A stretch of DNA of 64,000 nt, taken from positions 186,952 to 250,951 of the forward strand of contig CAUYUJ010011148.1 of NCBI GenBank assembly GCA_963575745.1. Direction: 5' to 3'. This document shows positions 1 to 11,174 of this stretch, piece by piece. The translations under genes and the position numbers were made by a program. Every line of letters starts with the position of its first letter. Positions within the stretch are counted from its first letter, which is position 1. Below the pieces are notes generated by a model. The model had not been told where the DNA came from. It did not search any database and was given only the letters and a program-made list of their open reading frames with translations. This DNA comes from Prorocentrum cordatum (lineage: Eukaryota > Sar > Dinophyceae > Prorocentrales > Prorocentraceae).

Positions 1-428
1 GCGCGCGATACGCTGGGTCCAAGTACGTGTGGAACTTGGTCGCGAGCGAATCGCGCGCGAGCGTCCTATATTATGAGCGCAAGCGTGTATTGCAAATCCC
101 ATCTCTCCCCCGCTCCCTTCTGACAAAGAAGTGTATAACTCATCTCTATCTGTGTTAGTCATAGATGTAGGTACGTTCCCGTTTCCCTTTTTTTCTATAT
201 GCGCGTACCCCTCACTGCTGACACTATGTATTGGCATATGGGTTCGTAAGTCTTACATACATGTATAGATCAATACTCTATTTTTCATACGCCTATATGC
301 CCTGTGACTGCGTACGTATACTTATACACACATCTATCTAGGTTCATGAGCATGAGCGTGTAGCCCAAATCGTCGTACTCGTAAAACACAGGTATGACTT
401 TCGCACGCGCGAGCTATACATGTATATT

Positions 429-430
<2 letters not shown>
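1..430. other. No gene seen
   Basis: This stretch is moderately AT-rich and apparently single copy. I see no supportable reading frame, RNA gene or repeat in it. Confidence 0.5.
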
Positions 431-467
<37 letters not shown>

Positions 468-540
468 CGATAGAGTTGTGTATTTACACATGTATATGCA
501 CATGCTTTCACATCTCTCTCTGTATATATATATATATATG
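431..540. repeat. (AT)n microsatellites
   Basis: Two pure AT dinucleotide runs are present at about 432-459 and 524-539. Confidence 0.9.
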
Positions 541-860
541 CAAGTCTCCCCTCCTCCCTCTCTATTTCTCTCTTTCTCTTCCCTCACTCCCTCTACCTCC
601 TCCTCTTCCTCCTCCTATTCCTGCTGCTGCTGCTCCTGCTGTCCCTCCCCCTCCTCCCTCTGCTCCTCTTCCTTGGAGGACCCTGGCGGGAAGGCCCCGC
701 ACTGTCGAAGCGGTCCGACGGCGGCCGTACCCGAAGCCTTTCACCCTTCTCCTCCCTATCCTTCTCCTCCTTCCCCCCCGACTCGCCCTGTTCCCATATC
801 CTGCTCACCTCCCAGAGAGAGGGATATCCTGCTCACCTCCCCAAGAGAGGGAATTACCTA
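541..860. repeat. CT/CCT-rich low-complexity tract
   Basis: The plus strand is an interrupted pyrimidine tract (CCTCCT, CTCCTC, CTGCTG) to about 680, then GC-rich sequence with a short direct repeat of ATATCCTGCTCACCTCCC near 797-842. Open frames here only read the tract. Confidence 0.6.
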
Positions 861-1085
861 CTGCGCCGACGCCAGCACCGACGCCAGCATCAATGCCTGC
901 GCCTACGTTTGCACCAACGCCAGCGCTTACACCAGCGCCGACGCCAGTACAAACACCAGCGCGAACGCCGGCGCCTGCACCAGCCACAATGTCAGCGCCT
1001 ACACCAGCGCCAATGCCAGCACCGACGCCAACATCGGCGCCCACGCCAGCGCCGACGCCAGCATCGACGCCAGCAGCAACGCCTC
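860..1085. repeat. GCCGACGCCAGC-type minisatellite
   Basis: Imperfect tandem units of 12-18 bp built on GCGCCGACGCCAGCACC. All frames give Ala/Thr/Pro- or Ser/Asp-rich nonsense, so I read it as a minisatellite, not a gene. Confidence 0.75.
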
Positions 1086-1740
1086 GAGGATGTCGAGCAC
1101 AACTCCGTCATGCTGCTGTATGTTGTGCTGCTGGGATACGACAGACACCACGAGTTCGAAGAGTGGGCCTAGTACCAACGGTATGACGACGATGAGCGTC
1201 CAACATATGTCATGTTCGACGAGTTCTGAGGGCCTCTTTATTCCTGTCGACCCGTCTCGGCGGCTCTTTTTTTGTCTCGACTCTAGCTTGCATGTCTGTT
1301 GGATCGCTCTCTTTGCATGAGTTCGTTGCTCCTCTCCCTGCTCCCCGCTCCCTTCTGGAGTCTCCATGGCACCCGTTTGTTTGTGTTTTGTTGCGGCTTG
1401 GCGCTGCCCCGCGCTCTTCCTACCCCTCATGCCCTCTCGTGCGCACTTGGGCTAGGCTGCGCGCCGGCACGCCTGCCCAGGCGACAGCTGCCCGTGCGAT
1501 CTCCTACCTGGAGGGGTAGCCGTTTCGAGTGGCCTCGGCCGTCGGCTTTTTGTACGATGCACTCGTCACGTCTGGTCGACCTTGGCTTTTCTGCACTGTA
1601 CTCCTCTTTGCTCAAGTTTTTGTGTTTGGCCTGCCATAGGAGCCTCGTGCTGTGATTTGGCGTCCATTCCGCTCCCTCCGCTCTTCCCTCCTCGTTGTCT
1701 TCCGCGTCCTCTCGCTCTCCCGCTGGCTTCCTTGTTGGTG
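1086..1740. other. No gene seen
   Basis: Mixed-composition sequence. I recognise no gene or repeat. Confidence 0.4.
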
Positions 1741-1804
1741 TACGCATCAGCATCAGCATCATCAGCATCATCAGCATCATCAGCATCATCATCATCATTA
1801 TCAG

Positions 1805-1875
<71 letters not shown>
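1741..1875. repeat. (CAT)n microsatellite
   Basis: CAG/CAT-interrupted at first, then a nearly pure (CAT)n run from about 1800 to 1875. Confidence 0.95.
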
Positions 1876-2190
1876 CCCCGTCTCGCCCTGTCCACCCATC
1901 CTGCTCACGTCCCCGTGGGCACGACGGCGAACGTGTCCGTACCCACTCCCTCGCAGTCTGGATTCCAAGCCGCGGTCCCGTCATGGATATATGCGGCCGC
2001 ATTCATGCGTTCTCCCGTGGCACCTGCGAGAGAGCACCCCTCGTCCATGGGTTCGCATCTCAGGGGTTCGGTGTCCGTTCACGGGAGCCTTGAGCGGCGA
2101 CATTGGCATTTTTCCCCAAACAGCTTGCTGACTGGGGTGCTGTTGTGATAGAAACTAACTCCGGCCGAGGGAAGTCGGACCAGAGACATC
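1876..2190. other. No gene seen
   Basis: Unique-looking sequence without a supportable gene. Confidence 0.4.
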
Positions 2191-2720
2191 CTCACAACAA
2201 TTTGATGGTCCGGGCCGTTTCCCTTGAGACATCCTCACAACTCTCGTTTCTAAGTTGGCCGGGATTGGCCGTTTCGCCTGAGACATCCTCGAAAAGTTGC
2301 GCTCCGGGACGCCGCGCGAGAGGTGGTCCGGGCCGTTTCGCTTGAGACATCCTCGAAACGCTGAGCCCCGAGGTGCCGTGCGAGAGGTGGTCCGGGCCGT
2401 TTCGCCTGAGACATCCTCGAAACTCTGAGCTCCCAGATGCCGCGCAAGAGGTGGTCCGGCCCGTTTCGCCTGAGACATCCTCGAAATTCTGACCTCGGAG
2501 ATGCCGCGCGAGAGGTAGTCCGGCCCGTTTCGCCTGAGACATCCTCGAACTTCTGAGCTCTGAGATGCCCTGCGCGAGGTGGTCCAGCCCGTCTCGCCTG
2601 AGACATCCTCGCATCTCTGAGCTCTGAGATGCCGTGCGCAAGGTGGTCCGGCCTGTTTCGCACAAGACATTCTCGCAACTCTGAGCTCCCAGATGCCGCG
2701 CAAGAGGTGGTCCAGCCTGG
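2190..2720. repeat. 58-bp tandem repeat array
   Basis: About nine imperfect units share GGTCCGGCCCGTTTCGCC, GAGACATCCTCG and CTGAGCTCTGAGATGCCG. Single units recur inside the flanking duplication (3120-3300, 3720-3900), near 4435-4490, and in reverse orientation near 47375-47405. Confidence 0.85.
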
Positions 2721-3802
2721 GGGCCCAGAAGACCACATGTTACATATCCTCCCTGGGACCCTGGGAGCCCCAGGAGGCCCCAGAGAGCTCCAGGAGGCCG
2801 CGGGACGCCCAGGACAGGCCCCAGGGGCCCCAAGGAGATTCCCAGGAGGCTCCCAGGAGGCCCCAGGAGGCCCCCCATCAGAACGTGTCAAGTTAATACA
2901 CATCCGGTGTCGATTCATTGATTTTTCCTGCTCTTGTGGCCCCCTCCATTTTGAGGAGCCCAAACGGCCACGGGTTAGATATTCCCCCCTGGGAGCCCCA
3001 AGAGGCTTCAGGAAACCCCAGGTGGAGTTCAGGAGGCCACAGGAGGCCCAGGAAGAAGCCCCAGGAGGTCCCCAGGAGGCACCAGGAGGCACCAGGAGGC
3101 CCCCGCAACTCGGAGCTCTGAGACGCCGCGCTCGAGGGGGTCCGGCCCGTTTCGCCTGAGACTTCCTCGCAGCACGTTTCGCCCGAGACACCGGCCCGTT
3201 TCGCCTGAGACATCCTTGCAACTCTGAGCTCTGAGATGCCGTGCGCAAGTTGTTCCGGCCCGTTTCGCACAATACATTCTCGCAACTCTGAGCTCCCAGA
3301 TGCCGCGCAAGAGGTGGTCCAGCCTGGGGGCCCAGAAGACCACATGTTACATATCCCCCTTGGGACCCTGGGAGCCCCAGGAGGCCCCAGAGAGCTTCAG
3401 GAGGCTGCAGGACGCCCAGGACAGGCCCCAGGGGTCCGCAGGAGATTCCCAGGAGGCTCCCAGGAGGCCCCAGGAGGCCCCCCATCAGAACGTGTCAAGT
3501 TAATGCACATCCGGTGTCGATTCGTTGATTTTTCCTGCTCTTGTGGCCTCCCCCCCATTTTGGGGGGCCCCGACGGCCACATGTTAGATATCCCTCCTGG
3601 GAGCCCCAAGAGGCTTCAGGAAGCCCCAGGTGGGGTCCAGGAGGCCACAGGAGGGCCAGGAGGAAGCCCCAGGAGGTCACCAGGAAGTCCCAGGAGGCCC
3701 CAGGAGGCCCCCGCAACTCGGAGCTCTGAGGCGCCGCGCTCGAGGTGGTCCGGCCCGTTTCGCATGAGACTTCCTCGCAGCACGTTTCGCCCGAGACATC
3801 GT
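2619..3802. repeat. 607-bp tandem segmental duplication (two copies)
   Basis: Copy 1 starts at 2619 and copy 2 at 3226, each beginning GAGCTCTGAGATGCCGTGCG. They align at a constant 607-bp offset to about 3190 and 3802. Each copy holds 58-bp units, a CCCAGGAGGCCC minisatellite block, and a unique ~90-bp core around AACGTGTCAAGTTAAT. Divergence is a few percent. Confidence 0.9.
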
Positions 3803-3900
3803 CGCAACTCTGGGGTCCGAGATGCCGCGCGCGAGGTGGTCCAGCCCGTTACGGTGGAGACATCCTCGCAACTCTGGGCTCCGAGATGCCGTTCGGGATG

Positions 3901-3955
3901 AAGAGGAGGAGGAGGAGGAGGAGGAGGAGGAGGAGGAGGAGGAGGAGGAGGAGGC
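3901..3955. repeat. (GGA)n microsatellite
   Basis: Pure AGG/GGA run of about 53 bp. Confidence 0.95.
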
Positions 3956-4525
3956 ATGTTGAACATGCCATGCCAGCCCGCACTGGAAGGGCACGCAATC
4001 GACCTTGGAAACCGCAGTGGGTCTAAAAGCCCTTTTTGGGGATACTGCACTCCGGCTATAATTTTGTTCGGCATTTGAGCCGCACTCGGCCTTTCTTCCT
4101 GCTCCTCCTCGCCCTTCCTGATCCCCCTTCCCCTTCTCGTTCTTCGCGTCTCCCCTGTTCGGGGACGAATCCGGCCCAAATCCAGTCCCAAGCCGGACCC
4201 AAATGTGCTCCAGATGCGGCCCAAATCAGACCCAAACCGGACAGCGCGGACGGCCGCGTAGGTTCCCACGGACCGGACACTAAACACGGGTCTGGCCCGC
4301 GTGGCCGTGGATATAGACAGATGCCACACCGTTCAGTTCGTTTGCGTCACAAGAGTTCTGTACTGGGGCGGTGGTCACGGCCAACACGGGGTCACACAGC
4401 CCCGTTGCGTCCGTTCTGGGACGCTCCGAGAAGGCCGCGGCGCTCGAGACATCCTCTAGAGCCGCCAGATCTCAGAGATGCCTGAGATATTCGAATCCGA
4501 TGTTATCCTCGTCCTTGGTTCGTCT
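3956..4525. other. No gene seen
   Basis: Contains short CCCAAAT/CCGGACCC direct repeats (about 4170-4250) and one decayed unit of the 58-bp repeat (about 4435-4490). No gene. Confidence 0.4.
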
Positions 4526-4667
4526 TACGGGTGTGTATGTGTGTGTGTGTGTGTGCGTGTGCGTGTGCGTGTGCGTGGGGTGTGGGTGTGTGTGTGTGCG
4601 TGTGCGTGTGCGTGTGTGTGTGTGTGTGGGTGTGTGGGTGTGTGTGTGTGTGTGGGTGTGTGTGTGT

Positions 4668-4698
<31 letters not shown>

Positions 4699-4727
4699 GG
4701 TGTGCGTGTGTGTGTGTGTGGGTGTGA
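4526..4727. repeat. (TG)n microsatellite
   Basis: About 200 bp of TG repeats with CG and GG interruptions. Confidence 0.95.
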
Positions 4728-5145
4728 CCGCCGCACGTTGCCAACGTTACAAGACGGACACAGCCGTATGCCTCCCGCCCGCGAGTAAGTCCGGCGGCCC
4801 ACCTTTCCGAGCCGCCCCGCTCGCTCCGCAGGCCGCGCGGGGGCCGCCCGGGAAGAGCCTCGGGGAGTTCTCCTCGCTGCCCCACCACTACGACGGTTCT
4901 CCCCCCGGGGGGGCTCGACGACGAGGGATCGAGGGAATATAACATATCAGAGCGTGAATTTCCTACCCCGCTTTCGCTTCCAGGCAAAACCAAGTCATAC
5001 CACGCGCCTCCTCGTCAAGCGGCCTGACCAGCGCAGGCCGTAGTTTGGCATCGTTTGGAATCTCTTGGAAGCGAGGGTGGTCAAAAGCGAGGTAGGTTTG
5101 TTTTCCCCTAATAATATACTAGAATCTCGCAGTGGAGCTCCAGTT
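4728..5145. other. No gene seen
   Basis: GC-rich sequence. Open frames on both strands lack motifs. Confidence 0.4.
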
Positions 5146-5149
5146 CGAG

Positions 5150-5325
5150 GATGTGCAAGAGGGAAGCCAACACAGACACACGTACAAGAGTCGGTGCCCC
5201 CGGAAAAAGATTGGAAACTGTGGGAAGTGGGGGAGACGACGAGCATTCAGAAAAAAAATAAGAAAAGGTGGGCAATCCTGGAATGTGTGTATTTATTCGC
5301 GTGGCCCTGGGCACCTTCAGATCCG
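5150..5325 (-). repeat. Dispersed repeat family D, copy 1
   Basis: Shares TGTGGGAAGTGGGG and GTGTGTATTTATTCGCGTG with copies near 10110-10280 (same orientation) and 35015-35170 and 40180-40330 (opposite). One end reads like CCTGGGACACACAAATAAAT. Class unknown. Confidence 0.6.
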
Positions 5326-5459
5326 GCGACGACGGTGAGCTCTGCGCCCTGCGTGCAACAGCTCGACCTCGCGCGTGATACGGGTGGCCTGTCGGGCGCG
5401 GCCCGCGCTGCCCCCCCCCCACAGGGCGGCACCCCGGCTCGTCGCGGAGGGACCGATCG

Positions 5460-5640
5460 GAGGAGGAGGAGGAGGAGGAGGAGGAGGAGGAGGAGGAGGA
5501 GGAGGAGGAGGGAGGAGGAGGAGGAGGAGGAGGAGGGCGGAGGAGGAGGAGGAGGAGGAGGAGGAGAAGGAGGAGGAGGAGGAGGAGGAGGAGGGAGCAG
5601 GAGGAGGAGGGCGAGGGGGAGGGGTCGGAGGAAGAGGAGG
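5460..5640. repeat. (GGA)n microsatellite
   Basis: About 180 bp of GGA/GAG repeats with GGGAGG and GCGGAGG interruptions. Confidence 0.95.
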
Positions 5641-5671
5641 ATCGCGTAGCAAATCATGGGAGCCTTGTGCA

Positions 5672-5806
5672 CAGTCAACCCGCACAGCAAGGATGGGCAA
5701 CCTTCCCAAGGGTACCCTTGCATCCTTGCCCCACTCGAAAAGCTTCGAAATGGGTGTCCAAGGCCCTTGCATCCTTATCGCGCATCCTTACTATACTGGT
5801 TGACTG
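5672..5806. mobile_element. MITE-like element, CAGTCAACC ends, copy 1
   Basis: 135 bp bounded by CAGTCAACC and GGTTGACTG, with inner inverted AAGGATG/CATCCTT. It also holds internal direct repeats of CCTTGCATCCTT. A second copy with the same ends lies at 37617-37789. TIRs without coding capacity suggest a non-autonomous DNA transposon. Confidence 0.7.
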
Positions 5807-5979
5807 TACCCTCCATTTCCCGTTTTTAGGTAGCGTCGATCAGCGTCTGGTGATCCATGAGATGGCGCCGATGTAACTTCGATGAGCGTCGACGGGCGTA
5901 GAGTCAGCGTCGACTGGCGCAAACTCGCGCCGGCCAACAAGAGCCAGCACGATGGCATGGGATGCTCCTATGAGTTGCC

Positions 5980-6160
5980 GCAGGAGGAGGAGGAGGAGAA
6001 GGAGGAGGAGGAGGAGGAGAATAGGGGAGGGGTCGGGTCAGGAGTTGAAGGAGGAGGAGGAGGAGGCCACGCCGCGGAGGAGGAGGAGGACCCGACGCCT
6101 CACGCCTCGGAGCGCCTCCGACTTGCGCAAGAATGGAGAAGGAGGAGGAGGACCAATCTT
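5980..6160. repeat. Interrupted GGA/GAG tracts
   Basis: Three short (GGA)n blocks separated by GC-rich sequence. A short (GA)n run follows at about 6303-6325. Confidence 0.8.
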
Positions 6161-6329
6161 TCCCTGCGCTTGTCTCACCCATCCAAGACGCAACGCCCAA
6201 GGCCTCTGGCCGATTCGCTGCCGCCCGGAAGGTGCGTGGAGGAGCTCGCCTCCGCCCACCCCGCGGACACGAGTTGCTGAACCCCCTCAGTAGAGGCAGG
6301 TGACGAGAGAGAGAGAGAGAGAGAGGCCA

Positions 6330-6785
6330 CCATCTCGCACGCCACATCGCAAGGAGGCGCAAGCATGGATGACTCGGGCGCGTGGACTGGCGACGGCCTT
6401 CTCTCCTGGGCAGAGCCGACGCGCTCGTGGCGGCTCGAGCCGTGCCTCACGGGCTCCGCTCCCCGAGCCCGCGCGTGTGGCGCCCACGCGCCAGAGCCGC
6501 GGATCGAGCGACCCACGCCGGCGCCGCTGCGCCCTGCGCGGCGGCGCAGCACGCGCAAGGCCCTCGTGGCCCGAGCCCACGTCCCAGGCAGCGGCGGAGC
6601 GTCCTGGCTCGCCTGTAGGCCCAGCGGAGAGTGCCGTGCACCCAGAGGTTCAACGTATTGACAAATCAAGACGGAGGTTATTACCTAACAGCTTTTGCTG
6701 ATAGGTTTCTAGTGGTGTCAAAAGAGAACATCTGGACTCCACAGGGGGGTCTGGGCGGGTGCCGGGGAGGAGAACCGGGAATCGT
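6330..6785. other. No gene seen
   Basis: GC-rich. A short element at about 6595-6620 resembles one end of repeat family E (GCGTCCTGGCTCGCC). No gene. Confidence 0.4.
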
Positions 6786-6789
6786 TTTT

Positions 6790-7345
6790 CGCCAGGAGTC
6801 ACACACACTTCGTGCTCTTCGACCTCCCAGAACTCCACTCCCGGGCCACATTCTGGAGAACCGGGAACAGAGCCGGGTTCGCTTTTCGCCAACAGTCACA
6901 CACTTCGTGCTCTTCGACCTCCCAGAATTCCATTCCCGGGTCACTGTCTGGAGAACCGGGAACAGAGCCGGGCTCGTTTTTCATTAACAGTCACACACTT
7001 CGTGCTCTTCGACCTCCCAGAACTCCATTCCCGGGCTACATTTTGAGTGGCCGGAGCCAACTGTAGGCCACTTCGTGCTCTTCGAATCGCCAGAACTCCA
7101 TTCCAGGGCCACATTGTCAATGCCCGGAGCCAACTGTAGGCCACTTCGTGCTCTTCGATTTCCCAGAACTCCATTCCTGGGCCACATTTTGGATGCCCGG
7201 AGCCAACTGTAGGCCACTTCGTGCTCTTCAAGTTCCCAGAACTCCATTCCTGGGCATGATTTTGAATGCCCGGAGCCAACTGTAGGCCACTTCGTGTTCT
7301 TCTAGTTCCCAGAACTCCACTCCTGGGCCACATTTTGAATGCTGA
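6790..7345. repeat. Compound 95-bp and 73-bp tandem repeats
   Basis: The block CTTCGTGCTCTTCGACCTCC recurs at 6808, 6903 and 6998 (95-bp period). CTGTAGGCCACTTCGTGC then recurs at 7061, 7134, 7207 and 7280 (73-bp period). Both share CCAGAACTCCATTCC, so one unit type probably evolved into the other. Confidence 0.9.
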
Positions 7346-7690
7346 GGCAGGCTGATGCTGCGGCCGAGGCAGGCTGAGGCTGAGGCAGGCTGAGGCTGAG
7401 GCCGAGGCTGAAGGCAGACTGAGGCTGAGGCTGAAGCAGGCTGAGGCTGAGGCTGAGGCAGGCTGAGGCTGAGGCTGAGGCAGGCTGATGCTGAGGCAGG
7501 CTGAGGCTGAGGCTGAGGCTGATGCAGGCTGAGGCTGAGGCAGGCTGAGGCTGAGGCCGAGGCTGAAGGCAGACTGAGGCTGAGGCTGAAGCAGGCTGAG
7601 GCTGAGGCTGAGGCAGGCTGAGGCTGAGGCAGGCTGAGGCTGAGGCTGAGGCAGGCTGAGGCTGAGGCTGTGACTGCGACTGCCGTTGCC
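7345..7690. repeat. GAGGCTGAGGCAGGCT minisatellite
   Basis: Hierarchical array of GAGGCT hexamers with GCAGGCT spacers. A ~180-bp higher-order duplication is visible from the repeated GAAGGCAGACTGAGG at about 7408 and 7563. Confidence 0.9.
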
Positions 7691-7844
7691 GCTGCGACTG
7701 TCATCGCGAATGCGACTAATTACGACTGCGAGAACAGCAGAATTCTACAACTGGATTTTCATCTGAATCTTAAGGGGAATGCTTTCAGATATGCTTCTAC
7801 ATATCGCTGTTAGGTTGCTTTACCGGGATAATTCTCATTTTTTC

Positions 7845-7945
7845 GGCCTCAAAAAACGACTCAGGATGAAAAACCAATCTTGGGGAAGGTGTCGAGACTT
7901 CGGGGGACCGCGCATTGAAAAAATCACGAAGTCGGATCTTTGGTA
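7845..7945 (-). repeat. Repeat family C, diverged copy
   Basis: Shares CAAAAAACGACTC, GGGGAAGGTGTCGAGACTTC and the AAAAAATCACGAAGTC end with better copies at 30968-31157 and 38935-39120. Confidence 0.5.
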
Positions 7946-8130
7946 GGAACCTGCTGTGGTCTGCACGACATGTTCCTGGAGCAGTTCTGGCTGGGCCTGG
8001 CCTGCTTTAGCACATCGGGCTCCTGTGCTAAGAGCAGCGTCTCTGCTCCTGGAGCATGTTTGGGCTCCAAGAGCATGTCGTGGTAGGCCTACCGCAATGC
8101 CGGGACGGCCGGTCCCTGCTCCAGACGTCG
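7920..8130 (+). repeat. Repeat family E, copy 1
   Basis: About 200 bp containing GCAGTTCTGGCTGGGC, CATGTCGTGG and AATGCCGGGACGGCCGGTCC. Other copies: 8775-9010 (+), 19110-19345 (-), 39720-39945 (-). Confidence 0.65.
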
Positions 8131-8349
8131 TCTGCCCCGCGCCCCAGCGCATCTCGGGCCGAACGAAAGGGGAGGATTGGGAACGGGAGGGTCACGAAAT
8201 CTGCTGCATGCAGCTGGTTTCGGCCTCACCGAGGGGCCCATTCCTCGATATACATGGCCGCCCTCCGGCGCCAGGAGGCGCCAGGAAAATCAGCCACGTG
8301 AGCTGATTCTCAAACCCCTCCTTTGCGATCCCCCTTTTCGCCCCGCCCG

Positions 8350-8700
8350 AGATGAGGCGGAGGAGGAGGACGAGGAGGAGGAGGAGGAGGAGGAGGACGA
8401 GGAGGAGGAGGAGGAGGAAGAGGAGGAGGAGGCGGAGGAGGCGGAGGAGGGTCCTCGAGCGCTGCCCGGACTCCTCGCGGCCGCGGGCCTGGCGAGCGCC
8501 GGCGCGTGCTCGCGCCTCGCCCCCCGGGGCGAGGAGCGCCGTGGCGGCCGAAGCCACTCCGCCAGGCCCCGCCCCAGCCGCGCGGGGCTTCCGCCCTGTC
8601 TTCGCGCGTCGGGGGGGAGGAGCTTCTCCTCCCCCTCCTCCTCCTCCTCCTCCTCCTCCTCCTCCTCCTCCTCCTCTTCTTCCCCGCTCTCGCGCAGCTG
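8350..8700. repeat. (GGA)n and (CTC)n microsatellites in opposite sense
   Basis: A GAG tract (about 8353-8450) and a CTC tract (about 8625-8685) flank ~170 bp of GC-rich sequence. Together they form an imperfect inverted pair. Confidence 0.9.
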
Positions 8701-8774
8701 TCCTTAGGCCCAGGGTGTCCACGGCTTCTCGCGCCACTGGTGGGGCCCCTCGTCGGAGGCCCCCTCGGGGCCTC

Positions 8775-9010
8775 GTGAGAGTCAAGCAGTGGCGAAGCGT
8801 CCCGGCTCGCCTATAGCCCTACCAAACAGTGTTCTAAGAGCCTTTTGTGGCTTCCACGAACTGTGGTTCTTAGAGCAGTTCTGGCTGGGGCTGTCGTGTT
8901 GTGACGCATGAGGCTTCAGTTCTAAGAACATTGGTTTTGTTCTTAGAGAATTTGTGGGGTTCTAAGAACATGTCGTGGCAGGACTGTAGAAATGCCGGGA
9001 CGGTCGGTCC
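8775..9010 (+). repeat. Repeat family E, copy 2
   Basis: Best plus-strand copy. It begins near CAAGCAGTGGCGAAGCGTCC and ends near GGACGGTCGGTCCCTGCTC, with several internal TTCTAAGAAC palindromes. Confidence 0.75.
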
Positions 9011-9795
9011 CTGCTCAAGAGGAGCGGCACCAACACCACCAGGGGGGCCACCTCCAGCGAGGAGGCCCACGGTGCCTCCCCGAGCTGGAAGGTGGGGGAT
9101 GCCTCCCCCGCCGCGCGGAGCTCCCGCCCTCTCGCGCGCCCGGGGGGGTAGGAGGAGGAGCGGCGCCAGCACCACCAGGGTGGGGCATAGCCAGAACCCC
9201 AGGCAAAGGGACCCGCTCAGTAGCAGGGCCCTGGAGCCCCTGACTGTCAGGTCTGGGGGCAGCTCCGGTCAGTGGAACGGGGCCTGGGGTGGGCGCTTCC
9301 CAGTGCACATCACTGAGCCAGGTCCCACTACGGTGGAGGCGTTTGTTAAGGAATAGTCCCAGGAGGCGCCAGACCCTGGAGGGTTCCTTATCCAATGAGG
9401 GCGGCGGTGATACCCACGCCACGATTGGAGTTTCGCGGGCTTCCAGGCCCTGGATTCTTTATCCAGTGGTTCCTTATACAACGCCCTCACCGTAAACCCA
9501 GCTCTGCCTACGCCTGGCAGGGGGGCCACCTCCAGCGAGGAGGGCCACGACGCCTCCCCGAGCTGGAGGTGCGGGATGTCTCGGGCGAGGGCCCCACGAT
9601 TCGAAGAGGAAACGACGCCATACACCTGCACATTGCTTCTTTCTACTTCTTCGAAAGTTGTGTGTTTTTTCTCGGGGGCTTAGAGATTATTTCATTTCTG
9701 ATTGTTCTATCCTGGGCCTCTCCCTGGCCACTAGGGGGCCAGGAACAACTAGAAACGAGCACACTTAGAACTGACCACGATTAGAAATGCACGAC
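9011..9795. repeat. Short dispersed duplications, no gene
   Basis: CACCTCCAGCGAGGAGG followed by CCTCCCCGAGCTGGA occurs near 9050 and 9530, with a partial copy near 9980. A TTCCTTATCCAAT-like phrase repeats near 9380 and 9455. No gene recognised. Confidence 0.5.
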
Positions 9796-9796
9796 G

Positions 9797-9945
9797 TGCA
9801 GACTTGTGGCGCTCCGCGCGGATCTCTTGGATCCGCGCTGGGCCCCTCCCGGCGGCGCCCCTGGCGGCGCCCTTGGCGCGCTCCGCGCGCCAGGGAGGGG
9901 GGGCCAGCGCAGATCCAAGAAATCCGCGCGGAGCGCCAAAAGGTT
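9797..9945. mobile_element. Foldback hairpin element 1
   Basis: Arms at about 9804-9842 and 9903-9941 pair almost perfectly (TTGTGGCGCTCCGCGCGGAT with its complement). The GC-rich loop holds a second small inverted repeat of GGCGC. Related hairpins are at 11284-11430 and 13868-14012. Probably a foldback/MITE-like element; a structured RNA is possible. Confidence 0.7.
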
Positions 9946-10109
9946 TTGGTTTGGGCGTTTCTGTTTCTTCTTCGGACGATGCCTCCCCGAGCTGGGGATG
10001 GGGGATGCTCCTAGCGAGACGGGGGGACCACACCACCAGGGGCACCCCTCCCAGGCTCCTCACGCTGGTGGTCCCTGGTGGTGTTGGCGTCGCTTTTTCA
10101 TGTTCCCGG

Positions 10110-10280
10110 GAGCTCTCAGGAGGAAAAGAAACACATAGACACAACTAATCCTCGATTCCCCAGAAGAAACTATGGGAAAATATGGGAAGTGGGGGGGAAG
10201 ACAGAAACCCAGAAAATATACGAAAATATTGGGAATCTTTTTATTTGTGTGTATTTATTTGTGTGTCCTGGGGCCCCTTC
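10110..10280 (-). repeat. Repeat family D, copy 2
   Basis: Contains AATATGGGAAGTGGGGGG and TTTGTGTGTATTTATTTGTG; it is the reverse of the 35.0-kb and 40.2-kb copies. Confidence 0.7.
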
Positions 10281-10408
10281 AAGCTCGCCTGTGCAATGCC
10301 GCCCGGGGGGCCCCTGCTTCGAACGCCCCCGGGGCCCCGCGCCGCGCGCGAGAGGCCAGCCCCCCTTTTCGATTCCTGCAGGGCGCTTGGTGTAGACTTC
10401 TCTCGGCT

Positions 10409-10543
10409 TACGTCGGGCCTGTCCCTCTAAAAAAATAGTCCGTGGACGATGTTTCGACGATTGCTGAGTTTTTGTTTCCGTAGTGTTGGACTGCTTTTCA
10501 TCCTTCGTCCAAAATCCGCCTGTAGGGGGACACGCCAGACCTA
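10409..10543 (-). mobile_element. MITE family A, copy 1
   Basis: Ends are TACGTCGGGCCTGTCCC and GGGGGACACGCCAGACCTA. The internal TTCGTCCAAAATCCGCC is the reverse of the GGATTTTGGACGAA box in other copies, so this copy is inverted relative to them. Confidence 0.75.
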
Positions 10544-10544
10544 A

Positions 10545-10570
10545 CCGTCGTCGTCGTCGTCGTCCTCTCT

Positions 10571-10637
<67 letters not shown>

Positions 10638-10645
10638 GCGTCGCT
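10545..10645. repeat. (GTC)n microsatellite
   Basis: Pure (GTC)n with one TCC interruption. It starts directly at the right end of the adjacent family A element. Confidence 0.95.
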
Positions 10646-10669
10646 GTCGTCGCTTCCCAGATGGGTCGG

Positions 10670-10830
10670 AGGATCGCGCCGCATCGTCGATGAACTAGCG
10701 ATGCGGCTCGATAGGGGAGCCCATTCTTCTCCACGCCGACATTGCCGATGCATCCCCGATGCATCGCCGATGCAGTGGGGATGCGGCGCAGTCCGCCGAC
10801 CCCATCTACTCGGACTTCGTATACAGTCGG
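10670..10830. repeat. Repeat family F, copy 1
   Basis: Contains GCCGATGCATCCCCGATGCA and CCGACCCCATCTACTCGGAC. Related copies: 12390-12450 and, reversed, 19870-20000. Confidence 0.6.
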
Positions 10831-11174
10831 CCCAGACTAGTAGGTCGGCCCTGCCAAAGCAATGATACCCTCGTGTCCTGTGTCTCGCGACCCGTGCTCC
10901 CTACATTCCTGTGGCAATGCGGCCCTCAGAAGGGTCTTTTGTCCTCTCGCGTGTCCGGTCCAATGAGGTCCGACTGTAGGAGGTCTCGCACAGCGAGGGG
11001 AGCCACGTGCGGGGCGGGGCGGGGGCAGTCGTGCAGCCGAGGCGCCGCATGGAGCGCCACGGCGGGTTCGGAAAGGGGCCCGCTGCTCCTGAAGCCCTTC
11101 CTCGGTGGCTCCCCTGGCCTCCCGCGCGTGCACCCAGGCTCTCCGGGTGCCACAGACGGGCGTCGTTCCCCCCG

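Noticed and set aside
2619-3802. Collagen-like or Pro/Gly protein from the CCCAGGAGGCCC blocks
   Set aside because: The 12-bp unit is open in several frames, is interrupted by stops in the unique core, and is dispersed at five loci.
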